From CAVQBJ01 sp963724405 (GTDB taxonomy: Bacteria > Actinomycetota > Thermoleophilia > Solirubrobacterales > Solirubrobacteraceae), in assembly GCA_963724405.1 (NCBI GenBank), contig CAVRUQ010000003.1, positions 620,001-684,000 of the forward strand: a DNA stretch of 64,000 nt, in the 5' to 3' direction. Position numbers and translations under genes: made by a program. Positions 17,501 to 25,351 of the stretch are shown in pieces (within the stretch, counting starts at the first letter, position 1; each line of letters opens with the position of its first letter). The notes beneath the pieces are model-generated. The model did no database searches. It saw only the letters and a list, made by a program, of their open reading frames with translations, and was not told the DNA's origin.

Positions 17501-17597
17501 CGAGGAACGTCGGCTTGGTGGCGATGACAACGCACGACGCCGCCAGCAGGCCGGCGACGATCAGCAGGACGAGCGTGTTTCGACGTCGGTCGTTCAT
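14553..17597 (-). CDS. secDF: Fused protein translocase subunit SecD-SecF
   Basis: One 1014-residue chain carries SecD followed by SecF. The SecD part starts with a membrane anchor (about 8-27) and FLGLDLKGGVEL, has a large outer domain (about 50-380) with a long insertion rich in Gly, Asp and Thr, and then five membrane segments (including GVAADANIVIFERVKEEI). The SecF part starts near residue 590 (INFGIDFKGGTQI) and includes ALMHDLLITAGVYAL and GYSLYDTIIVFDRVREN. The protein uses the proton motive force to complete export through SecYEG. Residues from about 870 onwards are an unusual cytosolic tail rich in Pro, Ala and Glu that ends in a basic cluster (SRRNRRHGRR). Separate secD and secF are the usual actinobacterial form, so the fusion is notable. 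Confidence 0.95.
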   Translation of the reverse strand: MNDRRRNTLVLLIVAGLLAASCVVIATKPTFLGLDLKGGVELVYQGKATAQSQVNSDSLNRAIAIMRKRVDQLGVAEPSIEQYGPSDIEVGLPNVSNEQRATEQVGKTAQLQFYDWETNVIGPDGKPAGASGLAATGDGTGDPGGATSGVTQYQAVLRAAARPAIIRPNDTTYTKGCTLATNATSGCLYGQWYLVNDTTKAVLDGPADQQTGLKSPATALAALGPKHANDKTRVVHVNPGTVVVEATPTENSAGDVTVANPSSYYVLNDDPALNGNDITNPAQGTDPNSGQPNVTFGFSSHGKTVFEQITKAIAQRGVLAQVPGVSKLQAEQHFAIVLDNQLISVPSIDYTQYPTGIDATNGSEISGGFTLDSAQNLANELQSGALPIRLTLISESTVSATLGKQALNQGLLAGLIGFIAVCLFLLVFYRVLGLIAIGGLVIYGIYLFALFKLIPVTLTLAGIAGLILTIGVAADANIVIFERVKEEIRGGRSVAAGIATGYKRGFAAIVDANVVTIMVAFILFVLSSADVKGFALTLGIGTLVSLFTAVLATQAALGFMSRSRFISNPAQLGAGKQRRAWTFDFMGHSKWFFSLSGTILIIGALAIGGKGINFGIDFKGGTQIQTSLVQPATQAQVASVLAATGYSTADVQKATGSGIAPNTYRIATKTLPPDQVAKVESALNQRYGVRAGTFNNTSIGPTFGRTIANAAIIAIIASLLVISIYIALRFEWKYAVPVLIALMHDLLITAGVYALTGRQVTASTVAALLTILGYSLYDTIIVFDRVRENVPRMPRAAFSQIVNRSMSEVLTRSLATSLCTLLPIVALLIFGGTTLKDFAFALMIGVASGAYSSIFIASPVLTHWKEREPIYRNRRERIVRELGAVPAYATGAIAETIEVQPKPRRTRRGSIIAPETPGEQISKAEFAELVRDLDVDAGESAPPEQPAPRTRGRRGASAAATEPAPPPVASEEDERAPAPELDPAADALPEDVVMKSAPQRPAGKSRRNRRHGRR

Positions 17598-17691
17598 GAC
17601 GGGCGCGCCCGCGAGTCGGTCATCGGATCAAGTGTCGGCCGCGCGACGGCCCGCCTCAAGGCTTCCCGCAAATAAGTCATTGTCCTCATCG

Positions 17692-18141
17692 TCACTTCTC
17701 CGGGGTGAGCACGAGCAGCAGGCCCCCGTCATCGTCATACGCGGGGAATATGTCGGCCTTCGCCCTCGCGGGCACGTCCCGCTCCCCGGCCACCTCGACC
17801 GCGACCCCAAGCGCCCGCACTCCCCATTCCAGCACGGTTTGTACCGGATCGTCACCGTTGTCGAACGTCAGACCGAGCACCTGCTCGATGCGCTGACCGA
17901 TGACATCCTCCTCCTCGAGCCCCGTGAAGGCGAACGAGTTGCGCCCGCAGCCGATCACGCGGCCCTCCTTGTCGCACACGAAGAACGCGGCGTCCGGCGC
18001 CGCGTAATAGTCGTCGAGCAGCTCGAACAGGAACGCGAAGCCGCATTTGACGCAGCCCTTCGGCTGCCGGGTGAAGCCCATCGTGCGGTCGGTCTCGCTC
18101 GTGCGGTGGCCGCAGTTCGGGCAGATGAACGGGTGCGCCAT
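17692..18141 (-). CDS. Zinc-ribbon plus PAS domain protein
   Basis: The 149-residue protein begins with a likely zinc ribbon (C7, C10, C30, C33; FICPNCGHRT and GCVKCGF) and continues with a PAS-like sensor (about residues 38-130; DAAFFVCDKEGRVIGCGRN, SFAFTGLEEEDVIGQRIEQV). There is no kinase, cyclase or DNA-binding output domain, so it may act by protein contact. The PAS region holds two extra cysteines (FVCDK and IGCGR) that could bind a ligand or sense redox state. TACTCT lies 8 nt before the ATG, indicating a leaderless message separate from ruvB upstream. It precedes secDF on the same strand. The specific role is unknown. Confidence 0.75.
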   Translation of the reverse strand: MAHPFICPNCGHRTSETDRTMGFTRQPKGCVKCGFAFLFELLDDYYAAPDAAFFVCDKEGRVIGCGRNSFAFTGLEEEDVIGQRIEQVLGLTFDNGDDPVQTVLEWGVRALGVAVEVAGERDVPARAKADIFPAYDDDGGLLLVLTPEK

Positions 18142-18149
18142 GAGCAGAC

Positions 18150-18155
18150 AGAGTA
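18150..18155 (-). promoter_or_regulatory. -10 element of leaderless PAS-protein mRNA
   Basis: TACTCT on the minus strand ends 8 nt upstream of the ATG at 18141. Confidence 0.55.
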
Positions 18156-18176
18156 GGGAAGCGCCTCAAGGCGCGA

Positions 18177-19214
18177 TCAAAAGAGCGCCGGGCCGCGCTC
18201 GGGCTCGACGCGCGCGGGCAGGCCGAGATGCGCGAAGGCGGCGCTCGTGGCGACGCGTCCGCGCGGGGTGCGCGCGATGAGCCCCTCCTGGAGCAGATAC
18301 GGCTCGTACACGTCCTCGATCGTGTCCTGCTCCTCGCCGACGGCGACGGCGAGCGTCGACAGGCCGACCGGGCCGCCGTCGAACTTGCAGCAGATCGCGC
18401 GCAGGATCTCGCGATCGAGACGGTCCAGGCCGCGCTCGTCGACCTCGAGCAGCGCGAGCGCACCGTCGGCGGCCTCGGCGGTGACCACCCCGGCCATCCG
18501 CACCTCGGCGTAGTCGCGCACGCGCTTGAGCAGGCGATTCGCCACGCGCGGGGTGCCGCGGCTGCGCGACGCGATCCGCCGCGCGCCCTCCGCCTCGAGG
18601 CGGATCTCGAGGATCCCGGCCGAGCGCACGACGATGCGCGCCAGCTCCTCCGCGCCATAGGGCGCGAGGCGCGCCTGGATGCCGAAGCGGTCGCGCAGCG
18701 GGGTGGTGAGCAGCCCGGAGCGTGTGGTCGCGCCGATGAGCGTGAACGGCGGCAGGTCGAGCGTGACGACGCGCGCCCCCGCGCCCTGTCCGACGGTGAT
18801 CGGCAGCTGATGGTCCTCCATGGCCGGGTAGAACGTCTCCTCCAGCGCCCGCGGGAGCCGGTGGATCTCATCGACGAAGAACACGCTGCGCGGCTCGAGC
18901 GCGGTCAGAAAGGCGGCCACGTCGCCCTTGCGCTCGAGCGCCGGACCGGCCGTGGCCACGAAGCCCACGCCGAGCTCGCTGGCCACGATCTGGGCCAGCG
19001 AGGTCTTGCCGAGGCCCGGCGGCCCGGCGAGCAGCACGTGATCGAGCGCGTCCCCGCGGGCGGCGGCCGCCTCGATCGCCACCGCCAGCTGCTCCTTGAG
19101 CTGCTCCTGACCGACGAAGTCCTCCAGCCGGCGCGGGCGCAGGGAGCGGTCGAGCTCGTCCTCCGCGGTCAGGAAGGGGGTCTGGATGCGCGCCGTCTGG
19201 GCTGCCTCGCTCAC
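18177..19214 (-). CDS. ruvB: Holliday junction branch migration ATPase RuvB
   Basis: The 345-residue protein has the AAA+ motifs of RuvB: Walker A AGPPGLGKTS, Walker B VFFVDEIHRL, sensor 1 IGATTRSGLL and the arginine-finger region LRDRFG, followed by the C-terminal winged helix (YEPYLLQEGLIARTPRGR). It drives branch migration of Holliday junctions with RuvA. The start is GTG 19214, giving MSEAAQTARIQ; it lies 8 nt after the ruvA stop, so ruvC-ruvA-ruvB form one operon in the usual actinobacterial order. The length matches the family. Confidence 0.97.
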   Translation of the reverse strand: MSEAAQTARIQTPFLTAEDELDRSLRPRRLEDFVGQEQLKEQLAVAIEAAAARGDALDHVLLAGPPGLGKTSLAQIVASELGVGFVATAGPALERKGDVAAFLTALEPRSVFFVDEIHRLPRALEETFYPAMEDHQLPITVGQGAGARVVTLDLPPFTLIGATTRSGLLTTPLRDRFGIQARLAPYGAEELARIVVRSAGILEIRLEAEGARRIASRSRGTPRVANRLLKRVRDYAEVRMAGVVTAEAADGALALLEVDERGLDRLDREILRAICCKFDGGPVGLSTLAVAVGEEQDTIEDVYEPYLLQEGLIARTPRGRVATSAAFAHLGLPARVEPERGPALF

Positions 19215-19222
19215 GTCGCCCC

Positions 19223-19810
19223 CTAGCGCGCGCGCGCCGTGCGCAGCGCGTCGGCGATGAGCTCCTCGGCGCTCGCCCCGGCGGCGTCGGCCAGCAGCTC
19301 CTGGGCCTCGCCGGGCGTGTAGCCGAGCTCGAGCAGACCGTCGCGGGCGAGCAGCCGGGGATCGTCGCCGCGCGCGGACGGGGGCACGCGCGGCAGGGCG
19401 TCGACGTCCACGCCGACCTTCTCGCGCAGCTCGGACACGATCCGCTCGGCCGTGCGCTTGCCGACGCCCTGCGCGGCCTGGAAGCGCGCGGCGTCGCCGG
19501 CGGCGATCGCGCCGATGAGCTCGCGCGGGGCGCCGGCCGAGAGGATCGCCAGCGCGACCTTCGGGCCGACCGCCTGCACCGACAGGAGCATCAGGAAGAG
19601 GTCGCGCTCCTGCTCGGTGGCGAAGCCGTACAGCGTGAGCGCGTCGTCGCGCACGACGAGGTGGGCGTGCAGGCCGACCTCCTCGCCCGCGGCCGGGACG
19701 TGGCGCAGCGTCTCGCCCGACACGGCGAGCCGGTAGCCGACGCCGGCGCACAGCACGACCACGTGATCGGGGCGCCGCACGGCCACCTCACCCCGGACGA
19801 GCGCGATCAT
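19223..19810 (-). CDS. ruvA: Holliday junction DNA-binding subunit RuvA
   Basis: The 195-residue protein begins MIALVRGEVAV and has the OB-fold (domain I), the helix-hairpin-helix domain II (VGPKVALAILSAG and QGVGKRTAERIVSEL) and the C-terminal three-helix domain that contacts RuvB (LLELGYTPGEAQELLADA). It binds four-way junctions as tetramers. Its ATG overlaps the ruvC stop as ATGA (19810-19807), which points to translational coupling. Confidence 0.97.
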   Translation of the reverse strand: MIALVRGEVAVRRPDHVVVLCAGVGYRLAVSGETLRHVPAAGEEVGLHAHLVVRDDALTLYGFATEQERDLFLMLLSVQAVGPKVALAILSAGAPRELIGAIAAGDAARFQAAQGVGKRTAERIVSELREKVGVDVDALPRVPPSARGDDPRLLARDGLLELGYTPGEAQELLADAAGASAEELIADALRTARAR

Positions 19811-20313
19811 CGACCGGCCCCCGCGTGCGCCAGCGCCCGCGAGAGCGGCGCCGCGTTCGCGTGGCAGATGGCGACGGCAAGGGCATCCGACGCGTGATCC
19901 GGCGTCGGCAGCTCGCTCAGGCCGAGCAGCGCCTGGACCATGCGCGCGACCTGGTCCTTCGGCGCGCGCCCCTGCCCACAGACGGCGCCCTTGACCTGCT
20001 GTGGCGTGTAGGAGGAGCACGGCACGCCCCGCAGCGCCGCCGCGAGCATGACCACGCCACGCGCCTGCCCGACCGCGAACGCGCTGTGCGCGTTCTGCCC
20101 GAAGTACACGTCCTCCAGCGCGAACGCGTCGACCCCGTGCTCGGCGGCCACGTCGAGCACGCGCCGGTGGATGAGCTCCAGGCGCCGCTCGGGCGCGAGC
20201 TCCGCGCGCGTGGCGATGACGCCGCCGTCGAGCGCGGACAGCCGCCCGCTGCGGCGCATGACGACGCCGTAGCCGGTGTTGGCCGTGCCGGGGTCGATGC
20301 CGAGGACGATCAC
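19807..20313 (-). CDS. ruvC: Holliday junction resolvase RuvC
   Basis: The 168-residue protein starts at GTG 20313 with MIVLGIDPGTANTGYGVV. The four acidic catalytic residues are visible: D7, the glutamate in ALEDVYFGQN, and the aspartate pair in PDHASDALAVAICH. It cuts Holliday junctions moved by RuvAB. It is the first gene of the ruvCAB operon and lies head to head with an adenylate cyclase gene. Confidence 0.97.
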   Translation of the reverse strand: MIVLGIDPGTANTGYGVVMRRSGRLSALDGGVIATRAELAPERRLELIHRRVLDVAAEHGVDAFALEDVYFGQNAHSAFAVGQARGVVMLAAALRGVPCSSYTPQQVKGAVCGQGRAPKDQVARMVQALLGLSELPTPDHASDALAVAICHANAAPLSRALAHAGAGR

Positions 20314-20376
20314 GGGTGGGGATTCTCCGCGGCCGCCCGGACGCCTGCCCCGATGGCCTTGCGACCTGGCGTGCCG

Positions 20377-20382
20377 TACCCT
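20377..20382 (+). promoter_or_regulatory. -10 element of leaderless adenylate cyclase mRNA
   Basis: TACCCT ends 8 nt before ATG 20391. Confidence 0.6.
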
Positions 20383-20390
20383 GGCGGGCG

Positions 20391-21524
20391 ATGCAGGAAC
20401 CCGCCCTCAGCCCGGAGCCGGAGGATCTCGACTTCGACGCCGCCGGGCTGCTCGACGGCCTGGAGGGCGAGCACCGCGCGCAGCGGCTCGCGCTGCTGCG
20501 CTACCTGGTCGACCAGGGGGTCTCGCGCGAGGAGCTGCTGCGCCACCACCACGACGGGACGCTCACCTACGCCCTCGTCGAGCGCGCCGTCGGCGGCCCG
20601 CCGCGCTACACGCGCGCCGAACTGCTCGAGCGGGCGAACATCGACGAATCGCAGCTCGAGGCGCTCCGCCGGGCCATCGGCCTGCCGATCGTGGGCGACG
20701 AGCGCGCGTACGTCGAGGCCGACGTCGAGGCCGCGCGCCTGGCAGGAGAGTTCGTGCGCGCCGGCATTCCCGAGGCGGACGTCCTCGACGTCGCCCGGGT
20801 CCTCGGGCGCGGCCTCGCACAGGCCGCGGACCTCATGCGCGAGACCGCCCTGCGCCGCGTGCTCGAGCCGGGACTCACCGAGCTGCAGCTCGCCGAGCGC
20901 CTCGGCTATGCGACCGCCGCGCTCGCGCCGATGATGCCGCCACTCGTCGGCGACATGCTCACGCTGCACCTGCGCCACATCGCCCAGCTCGAGGCGATCG
21001 ACGCGGCCGAGCGGCTCGGCGGCGAGCTCCCGGGCGCGCGCGACGTCGTCGTGGCCTTCGCCGACCTCGTCGGCTTCACGCGCGTCGGCGAGGAGGTCCT
21101 GCCCGAGGAGCTCGGACGGCTCGCGTCGCGCCTGGACTCGCTCGCCGTCGCGGCGGTCGAGCCGCCGGTCACGCTCGTCAAGTCGATCGGCGACGCGGTG
21201 CTGCTCGTCTCGCCCGAGCCGGCGCCGCTGCTCCGGTCCGCGCTCGCCCTCGTGGCCGCCGCCGACGACGAGGGCGAGCACTTCCCGCAGCTGCGCGTCG
21301 GCGTCGCCTCCGGGCCGGCGCTGCGCCGCGCCGGCGACTGGTACGGGCGGTCGGTCAACCTCGCCAGCCGCGTGACGAACATCGCCCGCCCCGGGAGCGT
21401 GCTCGCCACCCGCGAGGTGCACGACGCAGCGCGCGACGGCTTCCACTGGTCCTTCGCCGGCGACCGCCGCCTGAAGGGCGTCAGCGGCACCGTGCCGCTC
21501 TACCGCGCGCGTCCGCTCCCCTGA
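20391..21524 (+). CDS. Class III adenylate cyclase with N-terminal regulatory domain
   Basis: The 377-residue protein has a helical N-terminal domain (about 1-200) like that of the mycobacterial cyclases Rv1264 and Rv2212, followed by a cyclase homology domain (about 212-375). Catalytic positions are present: AFADLVGFT and VKSIGDAVLL carry the metal aspartates and the adenine-selecting lysine, and NLASRVTNIA supplies the transition-state Asn and Arg. No membrane segment is seen, so it is cytosolic; Rv1264 uses this N-domain as a pH-linked inhibitor. It should make cAMP. The ATG at 20391 is supported by TACCCT 8 nt before it; an earlier in-frame codon at 20316 lies upstream of this promoter. 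It converges on yebC with a 3-nt gap. Confidence 0.9.
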   Translation: MQEPALSPEPEDLDFDAAGLLDGLEGEHRAQRLALLRYLVDQGVSREELLRHHHDGTLTYALVERAVGGPPRYTRAELLERANIDESQLEALRRAIGLPIVGDERAYVEADVEAARLAGEFVRAGIPEADVLDVARVLGRGLAQAADLMRETALRRVLEPGLTELQLAERLGYATAALAPMMPPLVGDMLTLHLRHIAQLEAIDAAERLGGELPGARDVVVAFADLVGFTRVGEEVLPEELGRLASRLDSLAVAAVEPPVTLVKSIGDAVLLVSPEPAPLLRSALALVAAADDEGEHFPQLRVGVASGPALRRAGDWYGRSVNLASRVTNIARPGSVLATREVHDAARDGFHWSFAGDRRLKGVSGTVPLYRARPLP

Positions 21525-21527
21525 GCG

Positions 21528-22277
21528 TCAGCCGGCGACGCGCTCGAGCACGTCGGCGGAGACGTCGAAGTTCGCGTGCACCTCGTTGACGTCGTCGTTC
21601 TCCTCGAGCGCCTCGATCAGCCGGAACAGCTTGGCGGCGCCGTCCTCCTCGAGCGGGACGGTCGTCTTCGGGCGTTGCGTCAACTCCGCGCTCTGCAGCT
21701 CGACGCCCGCCTCGGTGAGCGCGTCGCGGACGGCCGCGAGGTCGGTGGGCTCGGTCAGGATCTCGTAGATGTCGTCCTCGGCGACGATGTCCTGCGCGCC
21801 GGCCTCGATGGCGGCGAGCAGGTCGTCCTCGGAGTAGCGGCCCGCATCGACGACGATCACTCCGGTCTTATCGAACAGGTACGCCACCGAGCCGGGCTCG
21901 CCGAGGTTGCCGCCGTGCTTGGTGAAGAGGTGCCGCACGTCGGCCCCGGTGCGGTTGCGATTGTCGGTCAGCGCGTCGACGAGGACCGCGACGCCACCCG
22001 GCCCGTAGCCCTCGTAGACGACCGTCTCGATGTTGTCCCCGTCGGCGCCGGTGCCGGCGCCCTTGGCGATCGCCCGCTCGATGTTGTCTTTGGGCATCGA
22101 GGCGTCCTTCGCCTTCTGGACCGCGGTGGCGAGAGCGGCGTTCGCGTCCGGATCGCCGCCCCCCTCCTTCGCGGCGACGGTGATCGCGCGCGCGAGCTTG
22201 GTGAACTGCTGCCCGCGGCGGGCGTCGACGACGGCCTTCTTGTGCTTGATGCTCGCCCACTTGGAATGACCCGACAT
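21528..22277 (-). CDS. yebC: YebC/TACO1-family translational regulator
   Basis: The 249-residue protein starts MSGHSKWASIKHKKAVVDAR, the hallmark N-terminus of YebC/TACO1 proteins, and keeps the family regions (GGDPDANAALATAVQKAKDA, YEGYGPGGVAVLVDALTDN, GGNLGEPGSVAYLF, EDDIYEILTEP). Members aid translation of difficult (for example proline-rich) sequences or act as DNA-binding regulators. In many genomes the gene is next to ruvC; here it is separated from ruvC by a cyclase gene. TAATCT lies 7 nt before the ATG, so the mRNA is probably leaderless. Confidence 0.95.
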   Translation of the reverse strand: MSGHSKWASIKHKKAVVDARRGQQFTKLARAITVAAKEGGGDPDANAALATAVQKAKDASMPKDNIERAIAKGAGTGADGDNIETVVYEGYGPGGVAVLVDALTDNRNRTGADVRHLFTKHGGNLGEPGSVAYLFDKTGVIVVDAGRYSEDDLLAAIEAGAQDIVAEDDIYEILTEPTDLAAVRDALTEAGVELQSAELTQRPKTTVPLEEDGAAKLFRLIEALEENDDVNEVHANFDVSADVLERVAG

Positions 22278-22284
22278 GCCCTAC

Positions 22285-22290
22285 AGATTA
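22285..22290 (-). promoter_or_regulatory. -10 element of leaderless yebC mRNA
   Basis: TAATCT on the minus strand ends 7 nt upstream of the yebC ATG (22277). Confidence 0.6.
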
Positions 22291-22345
22291 GGACCTCGCG
22301 GCGGTGGAGCGAGCGCCGCGCCCGACGCGCGACCTGCCTCGGCCG

Positions 22346-22351
22346 TACGCT
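22346..22351 (+). promoter_or_regulatory. Probable -10 element of HAMP adenylate cyclase
   Basis: TACGCT ends 10 nt before ATG 22362. Confidence 0.45.
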
Positions 22352-22361
22352 CACGCACCAG

Positions 22362-23951
22362 ATGACCACCTCGCGCGCGCAGACGCTCGTCGCCCGCATG
22401 CCTGAGCGCCTGGCCGATTTCGTCGCGCCGCTGCTCGCGCCCGAGACGATGCCCGGCGCCCGCCTGGGGCCGTGGGTTCGGCTCGTGATCACCGTCACCC
22501 TGGTCGTCGCGAACGTCGTCGGCGCGCTCGTCGTCGCGCTGGTCGTGACGCTCGTCGTCCCGGAGCCGAGCGCCGCCTTCACCACGCATGTCGTCGTCGC
22601 GAACCTCGTCGCCGGGGCGCTGTACATCGTCGTCGCGGTGCCGATCGGATACGTGTGGGGGCTGCGGCACTTCGACGGGCTCGAGGAGTGGCTCGCGGCC
22701 GGCGCTCCGCCGAGCCCCCACGAGCAGCGCATGGTCCTGCGCGGGCCGGTGCACCTGCTCAAGGTCCAGGCCGTGCTGTGGCTCGGCGCGGTCGTGGTGT
22801 TCGCGGTGCTCGACGCGACCTTCTCCGGCCCGCTCGCACGCAACTTCGCGCTCACCGTGGCCCTCGGCGGGACGACGACGTGCGCGGTCACCTACCTGCT
22901 CAGCGAGCGGGCCCTGCGACCGATCGCGATGCGCGTGCTCGCGGACGGGCTGCCCGAGCGCGAGTCGCTGCCCGGCGTCAGCGCGCGCGCGCTGCTCGCC
23001 TGGGCGCTCGGCACGGGCGTGGCGGTCGTCGGCCTCGCGCTCGTCGCCGCCTTCGTGCTCGCCGGCGCACACACGGACGTCACCAAGCTGTCGGTGACGA
23101 TCCTGGCGCTGTCGCTCACCGCGCTCGTCGCGGGCGGCCTCGTGACCCTGCTCGCCGCGCGCGCGACCGCCGACCCGATCCACTCGGTCTCCGACGCGCT
23201 CGCGCAGGTGCAGGCCGGCCGCTTCGACGTGCGCGTGCCCGTCTACGACGGCACCGAGATCGGCCTGCTGCAGTCCGGCTTCAACCGCATGTCCGCCGGC
23301 CTGGCCGAGCGCGAGCGGATCCGCGACCTGTTCGGCCACCAGGTCGGCGAGGACGTCGCGCGGGCCGCCCTGGAGGGCGACATCGAGCTCGGCGGCGAGG
23401 AGCGCGACGTCGCGGTCCTGTTCGTCGACCTGATCGGCTCGACCGCGCTCGCCGCCGACCGCCCGCCGCATGAGGTCGTCGCCATCATCAACCGCTTCTT
23501 CGCCGTCGTCGTGCAGGCGGTCGACGCGCAGGGCGGTTGGATCAACAAGTTCGAGGGCGACGGCGCGCTCGCGATCTTCGGCGCGCCGATCGCGCTGGCC
23601 GACGCGTACGGGCGGGCGCTCGCCGCGGCGCGGACCGCGATGGCCGAGCTCGAGCGCCAGCTGCCCGAGTACCCGGCCGCGGTCGGCGTGTCGGCCGGTC
23701 TCGCCGTCGCCGGTCACATCGGCGACAGGCAGCGCTACGAGTACACGGTGATCGGGGACCCGGTCAACGAGGCGGCCCGCCTGACCGAGCTGGCCAAGAC
23801 GGCGCCGGGGCGCGTGCTCGCGAGCGAGCTCGTCGTGCACGGCGCGGCGGACGAGGAGACGGCGGCCTGGGAGCTCGGCGATGCGGTCACGCTGCGCGGG
23901 CGCAACCGCCCGACGCGCCTGGCCCGGCCCCGCCCACGGCCGAGTGGCTAG
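22362..23951 (+). CDS. Membrane adenylate cyclase with HAMP domain
   Basis: The 529-residue protein has six likely membrane segments (first WVRLVITVTLVVANVVGALV, last in the region near residues 245-270), a HAMP linker (about 265-320; ATADPIHSVSDALAQVQAGR and EIGLLQSGFNRMSAGL) and a class III cyclase domain (about 340-510). Catalytic residues are all visible: FVDLIGST and NKFEGDGALAIFG hold both metal aspartates and the adenine lysine, and VIGDPVNEAARL holds the adenine Asp, Asn and Arg. The layout equals the mycobacterial Rv1318c-Rv1320c/Rv3645 group. It makes cAMP under control of a membrane signal. It is divergent from yebC. Confidence 0.92.
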   Translation: MTTSRAQTLVARMPERLADFVAPLLAPETMPGARLGPWVRLVITVTLVVANVVGALVVALVVTLVVPEPSAAFTTHVVVANLVAGALYIVVAVPIGYVWGLRHFDGLEEWLAAGAPPSPHEQRMVLRGPVHLLKVQAVLWLGAVVVFAVLDATFSGPLARNFALTVALGGTTTCAVTYLLSERALRPIAMRVLADGLPERESLPGVSARALLAWALGTGVAVVGLALVAAFVLAGAHTDVTKLSVTILALSLTALVAGGLVTLLAARATADPIHSVSDALAQVQAGRFDVRVPVYDGTEIGLLQSGFNRMSAGLAERERIRDLFGHQVGEDVARAALEGDIELGGEERDVAVLFVDLIGSTALAADRPPHEVVAIINRFFAVVVQAVDAQGGWINKFEGDGALAIFGAPIALADAYGRALAAARTAMAELERQLPEYPAAVGVSAGLAVAGHIGDRQRYEYTVIGDPVNEAARLTELAKTAPGRVLASELVVHGAADEETAAWELGDAVTLRGRNRPTRLARPRPRPSG

Positions 23952-23983
23952 GATGCCGGGCCCGCCGCCGAGCCCTTCCTGCC

Positions 23984-25351
23984 ATGCCCGCGAATCCCGA
24001 GATCTTCAAGGCCTACGACATCCGCGGCCTGTACGGCGAGGACATCGACGGCGATGTGGCCGAGCAGATCGGCCGCGCCTTCGTGCGCGTGCTGGGATCG
24101 CTTGAGGACAAGGAGACACACGACCTCCGCGTCGGGCTCGGTCGCGACATGCGGCTCAGCGCGCCGGAGCTCGCGGCGCGCTACCGCGAGGGCATGGTGT
24201 CCGAGGGCGCCCACGTGATCGACGCCGGCCAGGTGGGCAGCGAGATGCTCTACTACCTCGTCGGCTCGCGCGAGCTCGACGGCGGGCTGATGTGCACGGC
24301 CTCGCACAACCCGAAGGCGTACACCGGGGCCAAGCTCGTGCGTGACGGCGCGATCGCCCTCTCCGGCGACTCCGGCATCGGAGAGGTCCGCGACCTCGTG
24401 CTCGCCGGCCTCCCCCCGGCGCCCGGCGGCGGGAGCGTCGAGGCGGTCGACCTGTACCCGGAGTTCCAGGCGGCGGCGCTGCGCTTCATCGACCCGAGCG
24501 TCGTTCGCCCGCTGAAGGTCGTCGTCGACGGCGGCAACGGCATGGCCGGGCCGATGGTCGGGCCGATCCTCGACCGGCTCCCGCTGGACCTGGTCAGGAC
24601 CTACTGGACGCCGGACGGCAACTTCCCCGACCACGAGCCGAACCCCCTGCTCGAGGAGAACCGCCGCTTCATCGTCGAGCGCATCCGCGAGGAGGGCGCC
24701 GACCTCGGCATCGCCTGGGACGGGGACGCGGACCGCTGCTTCTTCATCGACGACAGCGGTCGCTTCGTGGACGGGGACTTCATGACCGCGCTCCTGGCCC
24801 AGAGCCTGCTGCGCACCCACCCGGGCGCGGCCATCCTCTATGACGTGCGCGCCAGTCGTGCGGTGCCCGACACCGTTGAGCGGGCCGGAGGCCGGGCGTA
24901 CATCAATCGCGTCGGCCACGCCTTCTTCAAGACCCGGATGCGCGCCGAGGGATCGCTGTTCGGCGGGGAGGTGTCCGGGCACTACTACTTTCACGACTTC
25001 TACAACGCGGACTCGGGCACCGTCCCCGCACTGCTCATCCTCGAGCTGCTCGGGCGCACCGGCGCCGGGCTGTCGCAACTGCTCGAGCCCTACCGCTCGC
25101 ACTACTTCATCTCCGGGGAGATCAACTCGACCGTCGAGGACCCCGCGGGGAAGATGGCGCTCATCCAGGAGCGCTACGCGGACGCCCGCATCTCCCACCT
25201 CGACGGGGTCTCGATCGACTACGACGACTGGCACTTCAACGTGCGCCCGTCGAACACCGAACCGCTGCTGCGCCTGTGCCTGGAGTCGCTCGTATCGCAC
25301 GAGGACATGGAGCGCCGCCGCGACGAGGTCCTCGCGCTCATCCGCTCGTGA
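23984..25351 (+). CDS. manB: Phosphomannomutase/phosphoglucomutase
   Basis: The 455-residue protein is an alpha-D-phosphohexomutase. It has the start KAYDIRGLYGED, the phosphoserine loop TASHNPKAYTG (S107), the metal loop DGDADRC, the sugar-binding loop GGEVSGHYYF and the phosphate-binding RPSNTEPLLR. It interconverts hexose 6- and 1-phosphates for GDP-mannose or glucose-1-phosphate supply and hence cell-envelope sugars. The ATG at 23984 gives the usual family length; a TAGGAT about 30 nt upstream may be its -10. Its stop overlaps the next gene's GTG (GTGA). Confidence 0.93.
   Translation: MPANPEIFKAYDIRGLYGEDIDGDVAEQIGRAFVRVLGSLEDKETHDLRVGLGRDMRLSAPELAARYREGMVSEGAHVIDAGQVGSEMLYYLVGSRELDGGLMCTASHNPKAYTGAKLVRDGAIALSGDSGIGEVRDLVLAGLPPAPGGGSVEAVDLYPEFQAAALRFIDPSVVRPLKVVVDGGNGMAGPMVGPILDRLPLDLVRTYWTPDGNFPDHEPNPLLEENRRFIVERIREEGADLGIAWDGDADRCFFIDDSGRFVDGDFMTALLAQSLLRTHPGAAILYDVRASRAVPDTVERAGGRAYINRVGHAFFKTRMRAEGSLFGGEVSGHYYFHDFYNADSGTVPALLILELLGRTGAGLSQLLEPYRSHYFISGEINSTVEDPAGKMALIQERYADARISHLDGVSIDYDDWHFNVRPSNTEPLLRLCLESLVSHEDMERRRDEVLALIRS

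Noticed and set aside
14565..17675. Open frame of 1036 codons on the plus strand
   Set aside because: It lies exactly opposite secDF and has an Arg/Asp/Ala/Leu-rich composition with no recognisable domain, the usual antisense shadow of a high-GC gene.
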